Shown here: positions 43,358-51,347 of the stretch, piece by piece
Numbering within the stretch: the first letter of the stretch is position 1
Layout: each line of letters starts with the position of its first letter
From: Mucilaginibacter rigui
GTDB taxonomy: Bacteria; Bacteroidota; Bacteroidia; Sphingobacteriales; Sphingobacteriaceae
DNA: 64,000 nucleotides
Direction of reading: 5' to 3'
Assembly: GCF_014773275.1 (NCBI RefSeq)
Contig: NZ_JACWMW010000002.1
Location: forward strand, 496,001-560,000
Made by a program: the position numbers and the translations under genes
The notes under the pieces: generated by a model
What the model was told of the DNA's origin: nothing
What the model saw: the letters and a program-made list of their open reading frames with translations, nothing else
The model's database searches: none

Positions 43358-43591
43358 ATGAATACAATCGAAAATTTTGACCACATACTGTTATTTAAAA
43401 CAAACATAAGCTGCGATAACGATAAGCAGTTGTTACATAAGTTGCTTGATAACAACCCCACCGTACAATGCTGGAGCGTTGATATGGAGGATAGCGATTG
43501 CGTGCTGCGGATAGTATCCGAAACGCTATCGCACACACAAATAATTGAAATGATAACACAACACGGCTACAGTTGCTGTGAATTAACTTAA
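43358..43591 (+). CDS. Small HMA-like protein without CxxC
   Basis: 77 residues with the ferredoxin-like spacing of a heavy-metal-associated domain (FKTNISC...LLHKLLDNN...WSVDMEDSDCVLRI...QIIEMITQHGYSC), but the CxxC metal motif is absent; scattered cysteines remain. It starts four bases after the TetR gene and ends just before the MFS coding region, so it belongs to the same transcript. It may be a degenerate metallochaperone-like fold used for another purpose. Function unknown. Confidence 0.7.
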   Translation: MNTIENFDHILLFKTNISCDNDKQLLHKLLDNNPTVQCWSVDMEDSDCVLRIVSETLSHTQIIEMITQHGYSCCELT

Positions 43592-43674
43592 CCCACAATG
43601 AACACTCAACAACCGGTAGCATTACGGGCTACCAAAAATTCGTCATATTCCTGCTGGCTATCACCCAGTTCACC

Positions 43675-44868
43675 GTGATACTGGATTTTATGGTGATGTC
43701 GCCCCTGGGCGATATGCTGATGAAATCTCTTAACCTTAAACCTTCCGCCTTTGGTATAGCCGTATCGGCGTATGCTTTTAGCGCTGGCATCTCAGGTTTG
43801 TTAACCGCCGGCTTTGCCGATAAATACGACCGTAAAAAGCTGTTGCTATTCTTTTACGCAGGCTTTATAGCGGGTACTATATTTTGCGGTCTTGCTGAAA
43901 GTTATGCCGTATTGGTAGCCGCCCGCATCATCACCGGCCTTTTTGGCGGCGTTATCGGGTCGATCTCTATGGCTATTATCACTGATATTTTTGCACTGCA
44001 ACAACGCGGCCGTGTTATGGGCTTTATACAAATGGGCTTTGGCGCCAGCCAGGTTTTGGGCGTACCCATAGGTATTTACATTGCTACTTTATGGCGCTGG
44101 GAAGCCCCGTTCTGGATGGTAGCAATACTCAGTATTATGATAGCCGTTACCATCACCATATACCTTAAACCACTAACCGCTCACCTTGCCTTACAGCACG
44201 ACAAGTCGGCATTTACACACCTCTGGCATACCGTTAAGAATAGCGATTACCGTGTAGGTTTCACTTCAACCGCGCTATTATCCATAGGCGGTTTTATGAT
44301 GATGCCATTCGGTAGCGCCTTCGCGGTGAATAACCTGGGGGTAAATTATAATCAATTGACCATGCTGCTGATGGTATCGGGCTTAAGTTCCCTGCTCATC
44401 ATGCCCCTGATTGGTAAGCTAAGCGATAAGATAGATAAGTTTAAGATATTTGCCTTTGCATCAGTTTGGATGATGATTATGTGCGTGCTTTATACCAACC
44501 TAGGGGTAACGCCTTTAATACTGGTAATGGTATTTAATATCTTAATGATGATGGGCATCATGAGCCGCATGATCCCATCATCGGCACTAACCAGCGCTAT
44601 CCCCGAAATGAGCGACCGCGGCGCCTTCATGAGCATTAATTCCTCATTACAGCAAATTGCGGGGGGTATTGCAGCAGCTGTTGCAGGTTTAATAGTAACC
44701 CAGCCAAGCAAAGGCGCGCCTTTACAGCATTATAATACTGTGGGGTACGTAATTGTTGTAATTTCTATCATCAGCATATTACTGATGCGTAGGGTTGATA
44801 AAATGACCAAAAGAAAATTAGCCGATAAAAAGGCTGCAATTATACCCGAAGAAGCGTTCGCGCATTGA
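43675..44868 (+). CDS. MFS drug/proton antiporter-like transporter, N-terminus disturbed
   Basis: 397 residues from a GTG, but this start cuts the first membrane helix in half. The same frame is open upstream to 43582 and encodes TGYQKFVIFLLAITQFTVILDF, the normal start of this family (quoted in part: GYQKFVIFLLAITQF). The only nearby ATG (43598, MNTQQPV...) is one frame off. Adding one A near 43609 would join it as MNTQTTGSITGYQK. The body has about 12 helices, with the A-loop FADKYDRKKLLLFF. Co-transcribed with the TetR and HMA-like genes; substrate unknown. Confidence 0.8.
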   Translation: MILDFMVMSPLGDMLMKSLNLKPSAFGIAVSAYAFSAGISGLLTAGFADKYDRKKLLLFFYAGFIAGTIFCGLAESYAVLVAARIITGLFGGVIGSISMAIITDIFALQQRGRVMGFIQMGFGASQVLGVPIGIYIATLWRWEAPFWMVAILSIMIAVTITIYLKPLTAHLALQHDKSAFTHLWHTVKNSDYRVGFTSTALLSIGGFMMMPFGSAFAVNNLGVNYNQLTMLLMVSGLSSLLIMPLIGKLSDKIDKFKIFAFASVWMMIMCVLYTNLGVTPLILVMVFNILMMMGIMSRMIPSSALTSAIPEMSDRGAFMSINSSLQQIAGGIAAAVAGLIVTQPSKGAPLQHYNTVGYVIVVISIISILLMRRVDKMTKRKLADKKAAIIPEEAFAH

Positions 44869-44883
44869 TCTGTCATTCTGTGT

Positions 44884-44918
44884 CCGCTTGTCCCTAAGCG
44901 GAAACGGGGGACAAGCGG
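44884..44918. repeat. Inverted repeat with two alternative hairpins
   Basis: CCGCTTGTCCC (44884-44894) pairs with GGGACAAGCGG (44908-44918), while its first six bases can also pair with AAGCGG (44896-44901). It lies between the convergent MFS and serine-hydrolase genes. No strong T run follows. Confidence 0.55.
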
Positions 44919-44931
44919 AACAAAGTGATAG

Positions 44932-46053
44932 TTACGGCTTAATAATTTTGTCTGCCAAACTAATTAATGCTCCCTGTGTGGTTGGGCCGGCTTCATTAGC
45001 AAGCAATATAATTCCGGTTTTTTGATCGGGATAAAAAACAATATAACTGCTAAAGCCTAAACTACCCCCGGTATGAGAAAACTTGCGTACACCTTTATCT
45101 GTAACATTAACTTTCCAGTTTAAGGCGATAGCGCCATTTTCCGGCTTCCCGTTAGTAGACCTGTGGCTAAGCATAACATCTGCTTTGCTTTCGTCCATTT
45201 GGTAAGCCATATATTTTAACATATCCGAACTCGTCGAACTGATGCTCGCCGCCACCCGCAGGTCTTCCCAAACAATAAAGGGCATAACCCGGCCTTTGCC
45301 ATCATAACCATTTACAAGTGCCCCGGGAAGCTTCCCTTCAGCTAAAAAGACAGTATTTTTCATTTTTAGCGGTTTTGTAAAATATGTTTCTAATAATTTG
45401 TCGATAGAGGCTCCGTAAACCCGTTCCATAATATAGCCAAGCAACTGGGCTGCAGTATTACAATGCCTTGTAACAGCGCCCGGAACAGTATCCAGCTTTA
45501 TATCATGCAGGTCGCGGTAAAGATCGGCACGGGCGTATTTTTTATGCAGGCCATCCAGAATATAGGGGATAGAATCGGGGTTAGCTTTAATGAAAAGGTC
45601 TTTATTATTGGGCATCCAGTTGGGTAAGCCCGAGGTGAGATTAGCAAGATTAACCAGTTTAATAGGCACACCCTTGTATTCTAAATTTGGATACTTCCCA
45701 TCAAGATACAGGCGTATATCGTCATCAAGCTTTACCTTTTTGTCTAAAACAGCCTTTGCAAGCAAAGCCGAGCTGAATGTTTTAGTTATAGAAGCAAGTT
45801 CGTAAACTGAATTAGCCGTTGGTGTTTTCCTTTTCCCCTTTTCTGTTGTACCATAATTATAAATTAGTGAATTGCCATCTTTTATAATCCCAATGGAAAG
45901 ACCAACGCGGGAACTATCATTCATAAAAGCTGAAACTGTGCTGTTAACCAACGAATCGAACCGGGTCTTTAGCTTATTATCGCTAAGTTTTTCCTGTGCA
46001 TAGCAGGCCAATCCGCTTATTATCGACAGTAATATAATGGTAACTTTTTTCAT
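44932..46053 (-). CDS. Secreted serine hydrolase, beta-lactamase/AmpC fold
   Basis: 373 residues with a signal peptide (cleavage near residue 19, after CYA). The nucleophile motif is Ser88-x-x-Lys91 (ELASITKTF) and the third motif HTGGSLGFSSY (KTG-equivalent) is present near residue 325. The second motif, normally Tyr-x-Asn, reads RHCNTAAQ with His197 in place of Tyr. That substitution is unusual and could alter catalysis. The family includes beta-lactamases, D-aminopeptidases and esterases. Monocistronic. Confidence 0.85.
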   Translation of the reverse strand: MKKVTIILLSIISGLACYAQEKLSDNKLKTRFDSLVNSTVSAFMNDSSRVGLSIGIIKDGNSLIYNYGTTEKGKRKTPTANSVYELASITKTFSSALLAKAVLDKKVKLDDDIRLYLDGKYPNLEYKGVPIKLVNLANLTSGLPNWMPNNKDLFIKANPDSIPYILDGLHKKYARADLYRDLHDIKLDTVPGAVTRHCNTAAQLLGYIMERVYGASIDKLLETYFTKPLKMKNTVFLAEGKLPGALVNGYDGKGRVMPFIVWEDLRVAASISSTSSDMLKYMAYQMDESKADVMLSHRSTNGKPENGAIALNWKVNVTDKGVRKFSHTGGSLGFSSYIVFYPDQKTGIILLANEAGPTTQGALISLADKIIKP

Positions 46054-46152
46054 AATGCGTTGGTTTTATTTAGTAGATGAAAGAAAGATCATAAAGGTTA
46101 CGTGGTATTTGAAATTTAATTTTTGCGAACGGCAGATTGTTGTTCTGCTAAG

Positions 46153-46247
46153 TTCCCCTCTTGAGAGGGGGCGCGATTGGCTGTGCAGCTGCAGGGGTGT
46201 GTAAATATAGAAAGGACACACCCCTGCACCCCTCTCAAGAGGGGAAT
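46153..46247. repeat. TCCCCTCTTGAGAGGGG-family long inverted repeat
   Basis: An 18-bp perfect outer stem (46154-46171 with 46230-46247) encloses a 12-bp perfect inner stem (GCAGGGGTGTGT at 46192-46203 with ACACACCCCTGC at 46218-46229). A partial copy lies at 58297-58327 between thrA and thrB. Confidence 0.75.
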
Positions 46248-46347
46248 CCCACAAATCCCATCGCTTTTAGTTTCTTTCCAACACCTCTGCTATTGCCATC
46301 ACAAGTACTTTGCCTATATTTAGCTCATCATCCTTATCCATATTTCA

Positions 46348-48417
46348 ATGAAAAAAGGCCTGCTACTCACCGTAATTACTACCGCCGCTATGGCTGCAAA
46401 CGCACAGCAAAAATTCGATCCGCCAAAAACCAAAGCCATACCCGTTGTTGATACGCTGCATGGCGTTAAGCTAACCGATAACTATCGCTGGCTTGAAGAC
46501 AAGAAGAACGAGGATGTTATAGAATGGACAAAAAAACAGCACGATTACGGTGTTGAGTACCTGGCCAAAACCCAAAAGGTACACCCCGACCTGAAAGAAA
46601 AAATTGCCGCTTACCTGAATATGGACTACGAGGGCCCGCTGAATACAGTTGGCAAACGCGTTTTCCAAACAGTGAAAAAGAAAGGCGATAAACAATATAA
46701 GATCTATACCATCATCGACGGTAAAAAGATATTGATATGGGACCCGGTTGCGTTGGATGCCGACGGCAAGATCTCGACCAGTGGCACCAGCTATACTTAT
46801 GATGGGGAACGCGCGGCCATAAGTGCGCAAAAAAGCGGTGCTGAGGTAAACACCGTTTACTTTATTGATACCCGTACCGGTAAGCAAATTCACGACCCTA
46901 TTAAAAACACCAGCGGGTTTGATTGGGCACAGGACCAGCAGCACGCCTACGTTACCCTGCGCAGCCAGGAGGACGTTGATAAGCAGCGCCCTTTAAAAAC
47001 TTACTACCTAAAAGTTGGCGACCCTATTGAGAAAGCTACCTTTGTAGGTACTACCAAAGATGCCCAGAACAGCTTTTTTATATACGATAACCGTTACAGC
47101 GATGTTACCTTTAGCGGCGAGGGCGATTTCTACTCAAACAGTGTAAAGATCCGCCCTACAGGAAGCCTTAAGGATGGCAAACTGATCTACAACAGCAAAA
47201 AGTTCCAGGCATACCCCGAGGCTATCGGTAACCGCCTGTACATCAAAACAAACGATAACGCGCCAAACAGTAAGCTGATGGTGGCCGACAAGCTGCACCC
47301 GGAATATAAGAACTGGAAAACGCTTATCCCCGAAAGCAGCACCGTAATGGAGAGCTATGCGGTTACCAAAAACAGCATCATCATACAGGATAAAAAGGAT
47401 ATCCAAAGCCGCTTAACTATTTACGACCTGAACGGCAAAAAACTACGCCCCGTGCCACTGCCCGAGCAAGGTAGCGTTGGTGGCATGAGTTACGACCGTG
47501 AGGAGGATAAACTATACATATCGCTGGTAACGTTTACCTCCACCCCAAAAACCTACGTTTGCTCGCCGAAAGATTATAAATGGAAGCTGTTTTATCAAAG
47601 GATACTGCCTGTTGATATGAGCGAAATTACCGGCGAGATAAAATTCTATATCAGTAAAGATGGCAGCCGCGTGCCTGCATTTGTGGTACATCGCAAGGAT
47701 ATAAAACTGGATGGTAACAACCCGGTATTGTTAACTGCTTACGGCGGCTTCCAGTCGGGCATTAAGCCGGGATACTTTGGCTTTTACGCGCCGTTTATCC
47801 AGGCGGGTGGTATTGTGGTACAACCCGGCATCCGTGGTGGCGACGAGTTTGGCGAGAAATGGCACCTTGACGGCATGCTGGCCAAAAAGCAAAACAGCTT
47901 TGATGATTTTTACGCCTGCGCGGAATGGCTGATCAAAGAAAAATATACCACCGAAAGCAAGATAGTTGCCTTGGGTGGCAGTAACGGCGGCCTGCTGATG
48001 GGTGCCGCCGCAACCCAGCGCCCTGACCTGTTCAAAGCCATTGTATGCGAAGTGCCGCTGCTGGATATGCTGCGTTACCACAAATTTCTGATAGCCCGTT
48101 ATTGGATCCCCGAATATGGCGCAGCCGAAGACCCGGAGCAGTTCCGCTGGTTATTGCGTTACTCACCATACCACAATATTCGCGTAGGTGTAAACGTACC
48201 GCCCATGTTGGTTACCGCCGGCGCTAACGATACCCGTGTTGACCCTATGAACGCCAAAAAGTTTGTGGCAGCGTTGCAAAACAACCCCGGCCAAACCAGC
48301 CCTATCATCCTCCACATGGATTTTGACAGCGGCCACGGCAGCGGCCAAAGTACTCAGCAAGCCATTGAAAACTGGACGTTTGTATTTGAATATGTAATGA
48401 ACCAGTTGGGGATGTAA
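46348..48417 (+). CDS. S9A prolyl oligopeptidase
   Basis: 689 residues, signal peptide (cleavage near residue 20, ANA|QQ). A seven-bladed beta-propeller (about 75-430) precedes the alpha/beta-hydrolase domain. The catalytic Ser is in ALGGSNGGLL (near residue 555), with Asp in TAGANDTRVDP and His in SGHGSG. It cleaves after proline in short peptides and, with a signal peptide, should work in the periplasm, which is common for Bacteroidota S9 enzymes. Monocistronic. Confidence 0.93.
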   Translation: MKKGLLLTVITTAAMAANAQQKFDPPKTKAIPVVDTLHGVKLTDNYRWLEDKKNEDVIEWTKKQHDYGVEYLAKTQKVHPDLKEKIAAYLNMDYEGPLNTVGKRVFQTVKKKGDKQYKIYTIIDGKKILIWDPVALDADGKISTSGTSYTYDGERAAISAQKSGAEVNTVYFIDTRTGKQIHDPIKNTSGFDWAQDQQHAYVTLRSQEDVDKQRPLKTYYLKVGDPIEKATFVGTTKDAQNSFFIYDNRYSDVTFSGEGDFYSNSVKIRPTGSLKDGKLIYNSKKFQAYPEAIGNRLYIKTNDNAPNSKLMVADKLHPEYKNWKTLIPESSTVMESYAVTKNSIIIQDKKDIQSRLTIYDLNGKKLRPVPLPEQGSVGGMSYDREEDKLYISLVTFTSTPKTYVCSPKDYKWKLFYQRILPVDMSEITGEIKFYISKDGSRVPAFVVHRKDIKLDGNNPVLLTAYGGFQSGIKPGYFGFYAPFIQAGGIVVQPGIRGGDEFGEKWHLDGMLAKKQNSFDDFYACAEWLIKEKYTTESKIVALGGSNGGLLMGAAATQRPDLFKAIVCEVPLLDMLRYHKFLIARYWIPEYGAAEDPEQFRWLLRYSPYHNIRVGVNVPPMLVTAGANDTRVDPMNAKKFVAALQNNPGQTSPIILHMDFDSGHGSGQSTQQAIENWTFVFEYVMNQLGM

Positions 48418-48437
48418 GAATACACACCCATCTAATA

Positions 48438-48452
48438 CGTCATTGCGAGGAC
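48438..48452. repeat. CGTCATTGCGAG-family fragment
   Basis: CGTCATTGCGAGGAC, one arm of the element at 9.08-9.17 kb, lies between the convergent prolyl oligopeptidase and ExoIII genes, inside an ACACCC/GGGTGT hairpin. Confidence 0.45.
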
Positions 48453-48471
48453 GGGTGTTTATTAGGCGTCC

Positions 48472-49239
48472 TTAAAACTCCAACTCCAGCAGTACCGGGC
48501 AATGGTCAGAATGTTTGGCTTCGGCTAATATCGCGCAGCGTTTAATATTGCCTTCCAGCTCTTTGCTGGCCATAGCATAATCAATGCGCCAGCCCAGGTT
48601 TTTGGCGCGCGAATTTGCGCGGAAGCTCCACCAGGTATAATTATGGGGCTCTTTATTACAATGCCTGAATGTATCTACAAAACCCGACTCGATAAAGTTC
48701 TCCATCCATTCGCGCTCCTCAGGTAAAAAACCGGATGAATTGGCGTTTGATTTTGGGTTATGGATATCGATAGGGCGATGGCAGATATTGTAATCACCGC
48801 AGATAACGAGGTTGGGGATACTTGCTTTTAAAAGGGTAAGGTATTTACCAAATTCATCCAGGAAACGGTATTTGAAGATCTGCCTGTCATCGCCGCTTGA
48901 ACCGGATGGAAAATAGGCGCTCATTACCGATACCTCATCAAAATCAACCCGTATGCAACGCCCTTCGCGGTCAAAATCAGGGATGCCGCAGCCATACTCG
49001 ACATGGTTTGGCAGGCGTTTGCTAAAAATAGCCGTTCCGCTGTAGCCTTTTTTTTCTGCCGGGAACCAAAAATGCTGATAGCCCATATCGTCAACCAGGC
49101 CCAGTTCTTTGATCACATCAGGTGTAGCCTTAATTTCCTGCAGACAAATTACGTCGGCGTCGGTAGCTTGTAACCATGCCAGCCAGTCTTTACTTATTGC
49201 CGAGCGTATGCCGTTAACGTTATAGGTAATTATTTTCAT
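48472..49239 (-). CDS. xth: Exodeoxyribonuclease III (Xth family)
   Basis: 255 residues, the normal ExoIII length. It starts MKIITYNVNGIRSA, with the metal Asn in YNVNGIR and Glu in LQEIKAT, then SAYFPSG, the catalytic GDYNICH and the C-terminal SDHCPV. It is the AP endonuclease and 3'-5' exonuclease of base-excision repair. 64 bases separate it from the GNAT gene upstream on the same strand, with a repeat between. Confidence 0.94.
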   Translation of the reverse strand: MKIITYNVNGIRSAISKDWLAWLQATDADVICLQEIKATPDVIKELGLVDDMGYQHFWFPAEKKGYSGTAIFSKRLPNHVEYGCGIPDFDREGRCIRVDFDEVSVMSAYFPSGSSGDDRQIFKYRFLDEFGKYLTLLKASIPNLVICGDYNICHRPIDIHNPKSNANSSGFLPEEREWMENFIESGFVDTFRHCNKEPHNYTWWSFRANSRAKNLGWRIDYAMASKELEGNIKRCAILAEAKHSDHCPVLLELEF

Positions 49240-49245
49240 GTTATT

Positions 49246-49318
49246 TTATCTGTCATGGTGAGCCTGTAGAACCATTTTAAGTTTTGAATGATCCTTGACA
49301 GCCTCAGACTGACAGGCT
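49246..49318. repeat. TGTCATGGTGAGCC-type imperfect inverted repeat
   Basis: CTGTCATGGTGAGCCTGT faces the imperfect complement CAGCCTCAGACTGACAG across about 30 bases. Its right arm overlaps the end of the GNAT gene. Palindromes of this kind (CTGTCATGCTGAGC) are common in Bacteroidota genomes. Confidence 0.45.
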
Positions 49319-49765
49319 CTTCGCCATTTTAAAATTATTCAATTCAACACCATCAACCATAATGGTTTGCGGCGCAACTACATTAAATCCAAAATGTTCA
49401 AATACCGGCCTGGCCGTTATGCTGGCATCGGTAGTAATAATGCTGAACTTTTTATTTTTTGCAACCTGTTCAATTTCTGTTAACAGTAATTTAGCAACGC
49501 CCTTACCCTGATGATTGCGATGCACAAACAGCATATCTACATGCCCATTATGGGTTAGGGATGAAAAGCCGGTTATTTCACCATCTTCAACCACTAAAAA
49601 ATGCTGGTTGGTTATCTTGTCCGTCCAGCCGGGTGTGTTTGTCCAGCGACCGGCCCATGCAGCCACCTGTTCCGCACTGTAATCTTTTAAGTTAACCGTG
49701 CTGATGGTATCGCGGTATAAGTGTGCTATCTCATCAAGATCTGTAATGGTTGCAAGCCGTATCAT
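49304..49765 (-). CDS. GNAT-family N-acetyltransferase
   Basis: 153 residues. IRLATITDLDEIAHLYRD is the first GNAT strand and helix, and HRNHQGKGVAKLLLTEIE is the acetyl-CoA pyrophosphate loop with the Q-x-x-G-x-A pattern. The C-terminus ARPVFEHFGFNVVAPQ is the usual last motif. The substrate is unknown. Overlaps the cyclophilin gene end by four bases, so probably in one operon with it. Confidence 0.88.
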   Translation of the reverse strand: MIRLATITDLDEIAHLYRDTISTVNLKDYSAEQVAAWAGRWTNTPGWTDKITNQHFLVVEDGEITGFSSLTHNGHVDMLFVHRNHQGKGVAKLLLTEIEQVAKNKKFSIITTDASITARPVFEHFGFNVVAPQTIMVDGVELNNFKMAKSLSV

Positions 49766-50472
49766 TTTACTTTAGGCCATAGTAATTCATCCAATTGCTT
49801 GCACTCCTTTTTGCTGAGCAGTTCAACCGTCATGGGGATATTCACATCCGGGCGGTCCTTGTCATCTTTTTTTACGGCAGCAATGCGGTCAACCATATCA
49901 ATGCCGGTAACAACCTCGCCATATACTGTATAATTTTGGTCAAGATGCGGCACACCGCCAACAGTTGTATAAATATCGCGCTGGTACTGTGGGATTTTAC
50001 GGCCTTTCAACCGGGTATTCTCCAGGGTATCTAATTTGCCGGGGGTAAAGCGTTTACCTTCTACAATGTAAAACTGGCAGGCGCTTGATGCTTTTGTGGG
50101 GTTATCATCGCGCGCGGCAGCAAGTACACCACGTTTGTGGAACAGGCTATCCCTGAATTCGGCAGGTACGGTGTATTTAAGGTCGCCGTTGCCCAGCTCT
50201 GCGCCCGGTTTGTTTTTGGCCGTATCGCGCGAATCAGGGTCGCCGCCCTGGATCATAAAATTCTGTATCACCCTATGAAACAGCGTACCATTATAAAAGC
50301 CCTCTTTGGCAAGCTTTATAAAATTATCGCGGTGTTTGGGCGTTTGGTTATACAGGCGTATAATAACACTGCCATAGCTGGTTTTTATGCGTACGTATTG
50401 ATTTTTGGGTGGTTTAGCAAAAGCTGCGCTAATGGCAAGCAGCAACAGGCAAAGGGTAAAAATTCTTTTCAT
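49762..50472 (-). CDS. Periplasmic cyclophilin-type peptidylprolyl isomerase
   Basis: 236 residues with a signal peptide (cleavage near residue 19, AFA|KP). The cyclophilin fold shows FHRVIQNFMIQGGD, with the active-site Arg and Gln, and SACQFYIVEG. An insert of about 35 residues (TPGKLDTLENTRLKGRKIPQ) sits between two strands and lengthens the protein beyond the minimal 165. It helps fold periplasmic proteins. Co-transcribed with the GNAT gene; the 117-residue gene is 14 bases upstream. Confidence 0.92.
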   Translation of the reverse strand: MKRIFTLCLLLLAISAAFAKPPKNQYVRIKTSYGSVIIRLYNQTPKHRDNFIKLAKEGFYNGTLFHRVIQNFMIQGGDPDSRDTAKNKPGAELGNGDLKYTVPAEFRDSLFHKRGVLAAARDDNPTKASSACQFYIVEGKRFTPGKLDTLENTRLKGRKIPQYQRDIYTTVGGVPHLDQNYTVYGEVVTGIDMVDRIAAVKKDDKDRPDVNIPMTVELLSKKECKQLDELLWPKVK

Positions 50473-50486
50473 ATATCATTGTAAGG

Positions 50487-50840
50487 TTAAAACTCCCACT
50501 CCATCTCCGCTTCAAAATAATCGATGATTAACGATTTTATGAGCATCTCCTGTTCCAGCAAAGTATAATTGGGTACCGTTTTTACCAGTTTCCAATGCGG
50601 CCAGCCGTCCTGATCAAGCCCTTCCAGCTCATAAAACCCCATTTTGCTGAACAGTTTGCAATTGGCAATATGCATCAGCTCTTCCTTTTGCCTTTTGCTG
50701 AACTTGCGGGGGCCCTGTCCAAGTTCCTGTACCCCTATTAAAAACAATACCACTTTAATATCCGGTTTCTCATTATCAAACTCAGTAGCGATACGGTTTT
50801 GCAGGGCGGCCCATTTTAAATTAATTTCGGCAGGTTTCAT
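50487..50840 (-). CDS. Conserved hypothetical protein (117 aa)
   Basis: 117 residues, soluble, helical and charged, with FLIGVQELGQGPRKFSKRQKEELMHIA in the middle (here cited as GVQELGQG and KFSKRQKEELMHIA). The C-terminus is acidic and aromatic (YFEAEMEWEF). No signal peptide. It belongs to a family common in Bacteroidota with no known function, and precedes the cyclophilin gene by 14 bases, so it is probably the first gene of that operon. Confidence 0.75.
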   Translation of the reverse strand: MKPAEINLKWAALQNRIATEFDNEKPDIKVVLFLIGVQELGQGPRKFSKRQKEELMHIANCKLFSKMGFYELEGLDQDGWPHWKLVKTVPNYTLLEQEMLIKSLIIDYFEAEMEWEF

Positions 50841-50939
50841 AAAGCAAATATAGGTATGCAGGCGGGTTAAATACTTTTTTGATGATATACATTTAACAAC
50901 ATTGTTACGTTTTAAAAATATCTTTAGCGTTTTATTAAT

Positions 50940-50947
50940 TACTTTTG
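50940..50947 (+). promoter_or_regulatory. -7 box before the His/Cys-rich protein gene
   Basis: TACTTTTG matches TAnnTTTG and lies seven bases before the GTG at 50955 (ATG at 50967). It would drive the small protein and the TonB receptor together. Confidence 0.55.
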
Positions 50948-50954
50948 CCCTGTT

Positions 50955-51284
50955 GTGAAAAAAAGCATGTATCGTATTATTTGCGCCTGGGCGTTACTAC
51001 TCTGTTTTATAACAGGGCAGTATATGGTATTTGCCCACCAGCACAACATCACCAAAAGCATACACGCACCTAACTGCAACGATTGCCACAACACGGCAAA
51101 ACAAACCTTTAAAGAGAAATGCCAATTGTGTGACAGCATGCACCATACCCATATGGAGCTGCTTGGCAATGTGTACTATACACCGTTTTTTAGTGTTGAC
51201 CATGTTTACGTAACATATCAATACGATTTTAAAAGCATAGCCCTTATACTTTCCCAGGGCCGCGCCCCCCCTGTAGTTTCATAA
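50955..51284 (+). CDS. Small secreted His/Cys-rich protein
   Basis: 109 residues with an N-terminal hydrophobic segment (about 6-27) that looks like a signal peptide. The mature part is rich in His and paired Cys: HQHN, NCNDCHN, CQLCDSMHHTHM. Such clusters could bind zinc, copper or another transition metal. The start could be GTG 50955 or ATG 50967. It sits 63 bases before a TonB-dependent receptor. Metal handling is my inference from composition and context; no family is recognised. Confidence 0.7.
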   Translation: MKKSMYRIICAWALLLCFITGQYMVFAHQHNITKSIHAPNCNDCHNTAKQTFKEKCQLCDSMHHTHMELLGNVYYTPFFSVDHVYVTYQYDFKSIALILSQGRAPPVVS

Positions 51285-51347
51285 TAATTACTATCCTGCC
51301 AAACGCCGCTTGATGTGGCATTTTCTTGAATTTTTAATTTATTTATT

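Noticed and set aside
46153..46247. CRISPR-like array
   Set aside because: The repeats are one inverted pair with an inner stem, not evenly spaced direct repeats; no cas genes are present.
50841..50954. Cobalamin riboswitch before the TonB receptor unit
   Set aside because: The leader is too short and AT-rich, with none of the conserved B12-box sequence.
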